The position numbers and the translations under genes are program-made. The notes below the pieces were generated by a model. It was given only the letters and a program-made list of their open reading frames with translations. It searched no databases and was not told the DNA's origin. Positions 31,088-39,699 of a stretch of DNA of 64,000 nt are shown here, piece by piece. The stretch's first letter is position 1. The number at the start of each line of letters is the position of its first letter. Source of the stretch: Chitinophaga sedimenti (GTDB taxonomy: Bacteria > Bacteroidota > Bacteroidia > Chitinophagales > Chitinophagaceae); NCBI RefSeq assembly GCF_023156195.1, contig NZ_JAKUKA010000001.1, positions 5,208,001 through 5,272,000 of the forward strand. The letters run 5' to 3'.

Positions 31088-31272
31088 GCACGTTCGATTA
31101 GTGGCTTATACGGGTACTAAATCCATACCAAGCAGAACTGCGCTCGGAACACCTCCGAAATTAAATATAGTCGTTATGCGTTATTGTATTGATTGTCAGG
31201 GGCAGTTACTTCATCGTTACCACAGAATTGTAAGGGGACTGTCAAACCGGGAAATCATAAAATATGAATGTG

Positions 31273-31280
31273 TATTTTTG
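31273..31280 (+). promoter_or_regulatory. -7 promoter box of the AraC gene (TATTTTTG)
   Basis: TAnnTTTG, 14 bp before the ATG at 31295. Confidence 0.45.
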
Positions 31281-31294
31281 CCAGGCTTTAACAA

Positions 31295-32225
31295 ATGAAA
31301 GATTTACAGGACATATTAATGCTCGCGATCCAGCAGCCCGCCATGAATGACCAGCTAAAGCTGGCCGAATCGGATGCTGTGGCCGTGCCCGATTGCCTGG
31401 ATTTTACATTACAGCGCTTCACGTACGACAGGCCTTTGCCGGTAGAAGATGTGGCTATGGTGGTGTATCAGCCTGCAAAAAGGGGACAATCCGCTGCAAT
31501 TGAGCTGCGCTACTGCGTGGCCGGCAGCAAATACTGCACAAATCCCGGTTGCACCGATCAGGTATGCGCCGGTGGTAATAAACGCGACAAGGAATCCTGT
31601 AACGAACGCGTGCCTTCGGTAGATATGATTACCGTACGCTTCCAGCCAGGTTTTATCCAGTCGCTGCAAAAGGAAATACTTCCTCAACACTCTTCGAACT
31701 GCAATCAAAGAAGCCGTTTACGAAAACCATTACACCCTGCACTAAATCCAAACAGGTGCTCGAGCAAATGGTGCATCACAACTACGACGGCATTCTGAAA
31801 AACATCTTCCTGCAAAGCAAGGCCCGGAGTTGTTGCTTTTCAGTTCAGACCAGTTCATTCAAAATGATACTGACGAGCGTTATGGTTGCCGCTTCCTTAC
31901 GCACATGGAAGATCGTGAGAAGATTAACAAAGCCCGCGACATCCTGCTGGAGCAACTCGACGCACCGATCACCATCCGTGAGCTCGCGCGCCGTGTGGCC
32001 ATGAACGAATGTTACCTGAAAAAAGGTTTCAAGGCCACCTACGGTACCACCATCTACGACTATTTCCAGAAAGAGCGGATGGAAAAGGCCAAAGGCCTCC
32101 TCTACGAAAGAGGTCTTTCCGTTTCGGAAGTCGCTATCATGATGGGTTACTCTTGTATTTCGCACTTCTCTACCGCATTTAAAAAACACACCGGCTTAAA
32201 GCCCTGCGAATTACTTTTACGCTAG
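31295..32225 (+). CDS. AraC-family regulator with an N-terminal cysteine cluster (two indels)
   Basis: C-terminal 100 residues are a standard double HTH (LEQLDAPITIRELARRVAMN, LKKGFKATYG, SVSEVAIMMGYSCISHFSTAFKKHTG). The N-terminal sensor half has six cysteines, at 34, 74, 81, 86, 91 and 102, the last five spaced C-x6-C-x4-C-x4-C-x10-C, which suggests a metal, Fe-S or thiol switch. Breaks at the A-run 31674-31676 and at AA 31819-31820, each one A short; corrected length 310 aa. Followed by its own terminator, so the target genes are not obvious from position. Confidence 0.82.
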
Positions 32226-32250
32226 AAGTTATTGACTATCAATATAGTAA

Positions 32251-32274
32251 TGCTCCGGAAACGGGGCATTTTTC
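32251..32274 (+). terminator. Terminator after the AraC gene
   Basis: GCTCCGGAAACGGGGC hairpin (one G-T pair) followed by ATTTTTC, 26 bp past the stop. Confidence 0.65.
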
Positions 32275-32514
32275 TTTATGTACTTAGCATTTGTTTCCCT
32301 AATCATCCCCCGTTGCGTCGCACACTTCGGCCTTATGCTCTCTTTTTCCCGATCCGATCTTTTCTTTTCCCGATTTCGAAACTAAGGCTAAATACTTTGG
32401 TGTTTCTTTGTATCACGATCCAAGGATATCTATCCGGATTTTCATAAGCTTCCTTATCAGATTTGACCTTAAAAAAGGAAAAGCTTGCAGACGATAGTAA
32501 AGCCATTATTAAAC

Positions 32515-32609
32515 GGCAGTGTATATCAAACACCATTGCACTGCCCAGTCTACAGTTTTTTCCACCGTAATTTGCATAAATCCGTCTCGTCTATCGGGAC
32601 GGATTTTTT
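32515..32609 (+). ncRNA. Candidate structured RNA with 3' terminator
   Basis: No convincing protein. Hairpin GGCAGTG (32515-32521) / CACTGCC (32539-32545), then 32 nt later AAATCCGTC (32578-32586) / GACGGATTT (32598-32606) followed by TTT, a clear plus-strand intrinsic terminator with no upstream gene to serve closer than 350 bp. A small RNA ending at 32609 would explain it. No TAnnTTTG box was found just upstream, which weakens the case. Confidence 0.3.
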
Positions 32610-32624
32610 ATGGATAGTCCAGTG

Positions 32625-32719
32625 CATCCTATATGGATCCTATATGCATCCTATATGCTCGTTCGCTGAAACCCGCCATGGTGCACATGGGGGATATAGG
32701 ATGCATATAGGATCCATAT
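32625..32719. repeat. Tandem 11-mers in a long inverted repeat
   Basis: Three head-to-tail copies of SATCCTATATG (32625-32657) followed, after a 37-nt loop, by their reverse complement. The arms 32631-32656 and 32694-32719 are perfectly complementary over 26 bp. The loop holds CCATGGTGCACATGG. The remaining sequence between 32225 and 32849 shows no gene I can support. Confidence 0.85.
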
Positions 32720-32848
32720 ACGTTTGTTAAATAAGGTGGCTAAATAGAAAGGAACGGGACGCATACTAAAAAAAGAAAACCCCGCCCAAAAGAGCAGGGT
32801 CTGTCCTATTTATCCCTATACCTATGAAATACGAATGTTGATGGCGAT

Positions 32849-33313
32849 CTACTCGGTGATCGTTCCGGCTTCATTCAGCAACACTGTTTTGGTTGCGCCG
32901 TTGTCATCGATGTTGATCTTGTAATATGCCGCTACATCTGAACGCTCGATTTTCCAACCTTCTTTCACTACTGCAGCGGGATATTTTGTTTTGAGGGTAG
33001 TGTTAACTCCTTCAGGGATATTAGCACCGAACTCAGACCTGGTTGCTACCCAGGCACCCTCTCCACTATATTCAGCCGATGTTTTCACATCAGATTGAGT
33101 AAAGCTCGCGATCCAGTTACCGGAACTGGACTTTGTCCATTTAACGTCGGAAGACCCAGTAAAGTTTTGTTGAAAAGCAGTTTTAACATTTTCTGGGGCC
33201 TCAACTTTCTTTACAGCAACTTTCGTTGTTTTTTTGGACGACTTCTTTTGTTGTGCAAAAGCCATGCCTGAAGACAGCAAGGCAGCACAAATAATTAAGG
33301 TTACTCTTTTCAT
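32849..33313 (-). CDS. Secreted PepSY-like (BLIP-like) protein
   Basis: 154 aa. Signal peptide MKRVTLIICAALLSSGMAFA, a short lysine-rich linker (QQKKSSKKTTKVAVKKVE), then one PepSY-like/BLIP-like domain (VKTAFQQNF..SSDVKWTKSSSGNW, AEYSGEGAWVATRSEF, GWKIERSDVAAYYKINI). This is the periplasmic family PF11396 common in Bacteroidetes; role unknown. Has its own 230-bp upstream region shared with divergent ileS. Confidence 0.82.
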   Translation of the reverse strand: MKRVTLIICAALLSSGMAFAQQKKSSKKTTKVAVKKVEAPENVKTAFQQNFTGSSDVKWTKSSSGNWIASFTQSDVKTSAEYSGEGAWVATRSEFGANIPEGVNTTLKTKYPAAVVKEGWKIERSDVAAYYKINIDDNGATKTVLLNEAGTITE

Positions 33314-33497
33314 AAAGACATGGTGTTTGATATGGTTAAATTGCTTAGCTGTAAACTCTAGACACTAAGCGAAAACAATGCCAAAAACGAAACTTAACAC
33401 TTAATTATTGTAAATTACTCAAATTTCAGATCAAATTTATTAAAATTCCACGAAATTTTCCCAAAAAGTGGTTAAGTGGCAATACGAGCGTATTTTG

Positions 33498-33505
33498 TAA
33501 CTTTG
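33498..33505 (+). promoter_or_regulatory. -7 promoter box of ileS (TAACTTTG)
   Basis: TAnnTTTG with 47 bp to the ATG. No TTTG 19 bp upstream. Sequence before it is AT-rich. Confidence 0.5.
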
Positions 33506-33552
33506 CAGTCTTTTATATTATACTTATAACAACAAAGGGAAGGGGATAGTTT

Positions 33553-36500
33553 ATGTCCAGCAAATACCGGGAATATAGCCAATTGAATTTACCACAGATA
33601 GAAAGAGAGATACTTCAAGCGTGGGAACAACACCAGATATTCGAAAAAAGCGTAGACGGCCGTGAGGGTTCGGAGCCATTTGTATTTTACGAAGGTCCCC
33701 CAGCGCTAACGGTATGCCGGGTATTCACCACGTGATTTCCCGCGCGGTAAAAGACCTCGTTTGCCGTTATAAAACCATGCAGGGCTTTCAGGTGAAGCGC
33801 AAAGGCGGCTGGGATACCCATGGCTTACCCGTGGAAATTGGCGTGGAAAAAATGCTGGGCATCACCAAAGAAGACATCGGTAAAAAGATCTCGATCGCGG
33901 AATATAATGATACCTGCCGCCGGGAGGTATTGAAATTCAAAGATAAATGGGACGAACTCACCCGTAAAATGGGATATTGGGTTGATCTCCGGGACCCCTA
34001 CATCACCTTTGACAATAATTATATTGAAAGTCTTTGGTGGGCACTCAAAACCCTGTATAACAAAGGCTTCCTCTATAAAAGTGTAAGTATCCAGCCGTAT
34101 TCTCCGGCCGCGGGTACCGGTCTTAGTTCCGCCGAGCTCAATATGCCCGGTACTTACAAGGATGTGAAAGACACCACGATCGTGGCCATGTTTAAGGCCG
34201 TGCAATCAGCGCAGTCGCAGTTCCTTTTCGATGCGGCCGGTAACGACCGGTGTTTTTCCTGGCCTGGACTACCACCCCCGGACACTGCCTTCCAACCTGG
34301 GCCTGACCGTGGGCGCTAACATAGAATACGTGCTGGTAAAAACCCTCAATCAATATACTCACCAGCCGATCAATGTGATCATGGCGAAGGCGCTGTTAGG
34401 CAAATATTTCAAAGCCGAGGCAGAAAACGCTGATTTTGACGCATTTAAAGAAGGTGACAAACTCATCCCCTGGACCATCCTGAGCAGCTTCAAAGGCAGC
34501 CAGCTGGAAAACCTGCGGTACGAACAGCTGTTGCCGTTCGCACAGCCGGAAGAAGGGGATCCGTTCCGTGTGATCTGGGCGACTTCGTCACTACCGAAGA
34601 TGGTACCGGTATCGTGCATACCGCGCCGGCGTTTGGTGCGGACGATAATCGCGTCGGTAAAAAGTATGGCATCGGCATTTTAACGCTGGTGGACCGGCAG
34701 GGCAAATTCACCGATAATGTGGGCGAATTCTCCGGCCGTTATGTGAAAAACTACAAAAACGATCCCCAGTTCGCAGATGTGGATGTAGACATCGCCATCA
34801 AACTGAAAAAAGAAAACCGCGCCTTTAAGGTGGAGAAATACGAACACACGTATCCCCACTGCTGGCGTACCGATAAACCCGTACTGTACTACCCGCTGGA
34901 TGCCTGGTTCATCAAAACCACCGCGGTAAAAGACAGGATGGTGGAACTGAACAAAACCATCAACTGGAAACCCGCGTCTACCGGTACAGGCCGTTTTGGT
35001 AACTGGCTGGAGAATATGGTTGACTGGAACCTCAGCCGCAGCCGCTTCTGGGGTACTCCATTGCCTATCTGGCGCACGGAAGACGGCAGCGAAGAGATCT
35101 GCATCGGCAGCATCGAAGAACTGAATACCGAAATCCGCAAAGCCAGCGAGGTATTAGGCGGTGATGTAAATAAAAACTACCTGCACGAGGGCATCCTCGA
35201 CCTGCATAAACCTTACGTAGACGACATCATCCTGGTTAGCGCTTCGGGCAAACCGATGCGTCGCGAGCCGGACCTGGTAGACGTTTGGTTCGACAGTGGC
35301 GCCATGCCGTACGCGCAATGGCACTATCCTTTCGAAAACCAGGACATGGTAGATGCGCCCGCAAAAGCGTTCCCTGCCGATTTCATTGCTGAAGGTGTGG
35401 ACCAGACCCGTGGATGGTTTTATACATTGCATGCGCTCGGCGTAATGCTGCGCGATAGTGTTGCATTTAAAACCGTGGTTTCCAATGGTTTGGTGCTCGA
35501 CAAGGAAGGTAATAAGATGAGTAAGAGCAAGGGTAACGTAGTAGATCCCTTTGCTACCCTCGAGCAGTTTGGCGCCGATGCCACACGTTGGTACCTCATT
35601 ACTAATGCTTCTCCCTGGGATAGCGTGAAGTTTGACGCCGAAGGCATTAAAGAGGCCCAGCGCAAAATCTTCTCTACCTTATATAATACGTACAACTTCT
35701 TTGCGATGTACGCCAACCTGGATAAGTTCAGCTTTAAGGAAGCGTACGTTCCATTGGCAGAGCGCCCGGAAATTGACCGTTGGATCATTTCATTGCTGAA
35801 TACCCTGGTTAACAAGGTAAATGCAGCGTTCGATGATTACGAACCTACGCAGGCAGGCCGTGCTATACAGGAATTTGTGGACGAGCACCTGAGCAACTGG
35901 TATGTGCGGCTGTGCCGCCGCCGTTTCTGGAAAGGCGAGTACAACCAGGATAAGATCAGCGCCTACCAGACGCTGTACGAATGCCTGGAAAAGATCGTAC
36001 AAATGATGGCCCCGGTATCGCCGTTCTTTTCAGACTGGATGTTCCGTAACCTGAATAGCGTAAGCGGCCGCATCGGTGCGGAGTCCGTTCACCTGACTAA
36101 CTTCCCGAAAGGCGACAATACCGCGATCGACGCAGCGCTGGAAGAAAGGATGCAGCTCGCGCAGGATATTTCATCCCTGGTGCTGTCGCTTCGCAAGAAG
36201 ACCAATAATAAGGTAAGACAACCCCTGCAAAAGGTGTTGATTCCGGTTTTAGACCCTCATATGCAACAGCAGGTGCAATTGATTGAGCACTTGATAAAAA
36301 GTGAGGTGAATGTTAAAACTATTGAGTATCTTACCGAAACCGAGGGTTTCATAAAGAAAAAGATCAAGGCGAACTTCAAGACCCTGGGTAGCAGGATGGG
36401 TGCTAAAATGAAGGCGGTTGCAAACGCGATTGCAGGATTTTCCCAGCACGACATTGCCACGATTGAAAAAATAGGTGAGTTTGGCTTAGAGATTGATGGT

Positions 36501-36877
36501 GAGCACATCAAGATAGGTTTATCAGATGTGGAAATAATCTCCGAAGACATTCCCGGATGGACAGTAGCCAACAAAGGCCCACTTACAGTAGCCCCGGATA
36601 TTACCATTACTCCCGAATTACAGGACGAAGGAAATGCCCGCGAACTGGTGAACCGTATCCAGAAAATCCGGAAGGACAGTGGATTTGAGTTAACAGACCG
36701 GATAGAGGTGACGGTAGCGGCTACAGACCTGCTGAAATCGGCAATTCTTAACTTTAATAACTATATTTGCACGGAAATTTTGGCAGACAGGCTGGAATTA
36801 GTGCCGCAATTGCAGGAAGGAACGGAGATTGAAGTTAACGAATTGAAATTTAATATATTAGTTAACAAAAAAGCTAG
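33553..36877 (+). CDS. ileS: Isoleucyl-tRNA synthetase, IleS2-like (five indels)
   Basis: Class I aaRS. HIGH-box region reads EGPPSANGMPGIHHV after correction, i.e. GIHH in place of HIGH, as in the eukaryote-like IleRS type found in Bacteroidota. KMSKS is intact (NKMSKSKGN). Editing domain WTTTPWTLPSN restored. Breaks: C-run 33697-33701; near 34247-34249 (one C); 34279/34280, where TTPWTLP requires CCTGG but CCGG is read; near 34574 (ILGDFVTTEDGTGIVH); and A-run 36867-36872, whose repair ends the protein VNKKS at TAG 36875-36877 (the last is inferred from the next gene's start). Corrected length 1109 aa, normal. Confidence 0.92.
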
Positions 36878-36882
36878 TCCCC

Positions 36883-37943
36883 ATGGCAACAAAAAAGAAG
36901 GTTGCTACTAAAACTACCAAAAAGGCCGTACCGGCTAAACCGGCTAAAAAAGTTGCCGCAAAGCCAGCACCTGCAGCTAAAAAAGCTGCAGCGAAGCCTG
37001 CCCCCGCCAAGAAGGCCGCTCCCGCAAACCAAACCGGCTCCTGCGCCTAAAAAAGCAGCTGCAAAACCGGTAGCCAAAAAGGCTGCGCCGGTTAAAGCAA
37101 CGCCAAAAAAGGCGGCGGCTAAAGCTGTTCCGGCGGCTAAACCAACGGCTAAAGCTAAAGTTGCCCCGGTTGCAAAAAAGGCCCGGTAGTTGCTAAGAAA
37201 TCAGCACCTGTTGCCAAGGCACCAGCGATTAAAAAGGTTCCTGCAGTGCCGCAGAAACCTGATAAAAAAGCATTCCGGCAGTGAAAACTTCAAAACCGGT
37301 CATTACTAAACCCGTAGAAAAAGAAGATATGCCAGCAAAGAAAGTCGTAACGGAAAAAAAGGAAAAGGAAACGAGCAAGGCAGTAAAACAACCGGTAGAA
37401 TCACCTAAACCTGTTGAAAAACAACCTCCGGTGGTTCGTGCTACCGTAAGGCCGGGTTCCTCAAGGGCGACCGAGAGCAAGCCGTCTGCTAAAACTGTTA
37501 TTCAGACCGTTTCTTATCAGCCTGAGTTTACCAAATCTGTACTGGATCAGCCCGATGCAGTGGTAGGCCCCGTTTATCGCTACAGCGATTCAGAACTGGG
37601 AGAATTTAAGGACATTATTCTCAAGAAACTGGACGCCGCCAAAAAAGAACTGGTGTACCTGCAAGGCCTCATTACCCGTAAAGACGAAGCGGGCACTGAC
37701 GATACCGAAAACAAGTACATGAGCATGGAAGATGGCAGCGGTTCCCAGGAGCGTGAACAACTGAACCAAATGGCAAGCCGCCAGATCCAGTTCATTGATC
37801 ACCTGGAAAAAGCACTCATGCGTATCGAAAACAAAACCTACGGCATTTGTCGCGTAACCGGCAAATTGATCGATAAGGCCCGCCTCAAAGCGGTACCACA
37901 CGCTACGCTGAGCATCGAAGCCAAATTGGCTAAAAGCAAATAA
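36883..37943 (+). CDS. TraR/DksA-family protein with K/A/P-rich histone-like N-terminus (four indels)
   Basis: Starts ATG 36883 (MATKKKVATKTTKKAVP), 5 bp after the corrected ileS stop. Residues about 1-220 are low-complexity Lys/Ala/Pro repeats like AlgP or histone H1 tails. The C-terminal 115 residues are a DksA/TraR domain (YSDSELGEFKDIILKKLDAAKKEL, coiled-coil, TYGICRVTGKLIDKARLKAVPHATLS). The zinc finger has only one Cys, as is usual in this Bacteroidota branch. Breaks: two A-runs between 37025 and 37036, the C-run near 37187, and the A-run near 37264-37270. About 354 aa. DksA-like binding to RNA polymerase and DNA binding by the tail are both inferred. Confidence 0.75.
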
Positions 37944-37967
37944 TGAATTGAACTTCTTCTAATAGAA

Positions 37968-37995
37968 AAAGGCCACCTGTTTTCAGGTGGCCTTT
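37968..37995 (+). terminator. Terminator of the ileS-dksA-like operon
   Basis: AAAGGCCACCTG / CAGGTGGCCTTT, TTTT loop, 24 bp past the stop. Confidence 0.85.
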
Positions 37996-38080
37996 CTGTT
38001 TGTAAGGCTGCAGTGAGGATGTGTTGGTGTTTTAATCGTGATGGCGGTGATTAAAACTATTTCTATCTTTTTATGATTAT

Positions 38081-39592
38081 TTAACAAGGCTGCGCCGCCG
38101 GCTCTTTCCGCAATGCACGCACCGTTAGGTATAACACGCCTGCCGCCCCCAGGCACAGTAGACCGCCCATGCCGATGCGCCGCACCCGTTTTTTCTGATG
38201 CCATTTTTCTTTCAGTTTTTCCGGACTTGCCTGTGCTATTTCCAGCAACGGGGCTAACCGGCTGCCACGAATTACCTTGTCGGCCACTGCGTGCACTTCC
38301 TCATCCTGTGGATCAAAAGCTACACCAATGCCCGATTCGCGCAACATATCCACGTCCATTGCTCCGTTGCCGACGTAGATGATATTTTGCGACGGAATGT
38401 GATACTTTCTGTTGATGTAGGTTAGCAAGTGCCGCCTGTTGTACACGGGTGTTTGATCTTCCGAAAGGAAAAAGTCGGACACCGTTAATTCGCCCGTTGC
38501 CACACTGTGAAATAGATGCAGGCGGTTTGCGAATGCGAAGTCCATACCCAATTGATTTTTCATGTGATTGGCTACACATTCGAAGCCGTCGGTGACGAGT
38601 CCCACTACATACCCCCTTTTCTTCAATGCTTTTACCACACCTCGGATGTCGTCTGTAAGTGGAATTTCGTCTGCTACTTCCAGTAATTCTGCAAGATTTC
38701 TATCCCGGAACAATGCAGCGCTGCGTTCGAGAATCGTGATAGGATCTTTATAATGATGCAGGATCTGCACGAGTGCTTCTTCCTTATCGAACACCGCAGC
38801 GGCGAGGTACAAATAACTTTGCTGGAAAATGGTTTCATCAAGATTAAAAATCACCATCTTCTGCAGTTTGTCAATCGACTCAAGAATCGAATATTCCATC
38901 TGTTCGCGGATGATGTTGATGTTGCCGAGTGTTTCGAGGTTTTGCTGCGGAATGCTTTCCGCTTTCTGCAAAATAGTACGCGATACTTCGCGCGACATCT
39001 TACTCAGTTGCTCCCAGGTTTGCATGGCATTTTCGACACGACCGATATTCACTTCCGCGATGCGTGCGCCACGAAGGTGCATGTCGATCAGTATGCCGAT
39101 GTCTACCCCATAATCATTTTCGAATTTGATCTGAGAGAGAAACGACTTACGTGCGGCGATCATGCCGCTAAGCGGTTGCTGAAAATGTTCCAGTTCGGGA
39201 AACAGGATACTAAGCAGGGGTTTGGCGACCAGTTTGGTTACACGGCCAGCCTGTCTTTCGAAAAATGATTTGCAGAAATCTGCTTCTTCGTTCACGATCG
39301 GATCAGTCAGCAGTTCTACGATGTTATCAGGATAAGTAAGAATATCGCCATCTACATAGGCAACGATGTCATGTTTGGCGGCCATCATGCCTTCGCGCAT
39401 GCTCACGCCTTTGCCGCGTTGGCTGCTTGTGATCACCCGCACTTTTTCCTTCAGCGCTTCTTCCACCGAGTTATCGGACGAGTTGTCGTCCACTACGATG
39501 ATCTCAATTTTCCGGGATGTTTTTTTGATGGTCCTGATTACCTGCCTGATAGTGCTTCCTTCATTCAATACGGGTATCACAATCGATATCAT
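38081..39592 (-). CDS. Glycosyltransferase (GpgS-like) fused to a SerB-like HAD domain with Asn nucleophile
   Basis: 503 aa, intact. Residues 1-240: GT-A transferase with IPVLNEGSTI, VVDDNSSDNS and metal-binding DGD (81-83); the stretch GRVTKLVAKPLLSILFPEL, QPLSGMIAAR and YGVDIGILID closely follows glucosyl-3-phosphoglycerate synthase (GT81). Residues 245-450: HAD-IB domain like SerB (VTDGFE motif II at 333-338, FANRLHLFHSVATGELT, YVGNGAMDVDML). Motif I is N250-L-D252-E-T, so the nucleophile Asp is Asn (codon AAT), and motif IV has GNG for GDG. A membrane helix follows (about 473-492). Likely makes or regulates a glycosylated phospho-acceptor; phosphatase activity is doubtful. Confidence 0.8.
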   Translation of the reverse strand: MISIVIPVLNEGSTIRQVIRTIKKTSRKIEIIVVDDNSSDNSVEEALKEKVRVITSSQRGKGVSMREGMMAAKHDIVAYVDGDILTYPDNIVELLTDPIVNEEADFCKSFFERQAGRVTKLVAKPLLSILFPELEHFQQPLSGMIAARKSFLSQIKFENDYGVDIGILIDMHLRGARIAEVNIGRVENAMQTWEQLSKMSREVSRTILQKAESIPQQNLETLGNINIIREQMEYSILESIDKLQKMVIFNLDETIFQQSYLYLAAAVFDKEEALVQILHHYKDPITILERSAALFRDRNLAELLEVADEIPLTDDIRGVVKALKKRGYVVGLVTDGFECVANHMKNQLGMDFAFANRLHLFHSVATGELTVSDFFLSEDQTPVYNRRHLLTYINRKYHIPSQNIIYVGNGAMDVDMLRESGIGVAFDPQDEEVHAVADKVIRGSRLAPLLEIAQASPEKLKEKWHQKKRVRRIGMGGLLCLGAAGVLYLTVRALRKEPAAQPC

Positions 39593-39646
39593 AGGCTATA
39601 CAGTTTTAGTTCGGCAGAAAGGCCCAAAAATGATACCAGAGGGGAC

Positions 39647-39673
39647 AAAAAAGGAACGGGGAGCACCCGTTCC
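39647..39673 (-). terminator. Terminator of the ABC exporter gene
   Basis: GGAACGGG / CCCGTTCC, 5-nt loop, followed on the minus strand by six T. Confidence 0.8.
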
Positions 39674-39699
39674 TGTTAATTTATCGTAGTATTTTCCGA

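Noticed and set aside
33553..36877. Programmed frameshifting in ileS
   Set aside because: Five unrelated sites with no slippery sequence plus pseudoknot; the same error type occurs in 22 other genes.
36902..37189. Arg/Pro-rich frame reading LLKLPKRPYRLNR
   Set aside because: Its first part is an out-of-frame reading of the K/A/P tail; only the later half belongs to the gene after the indel.
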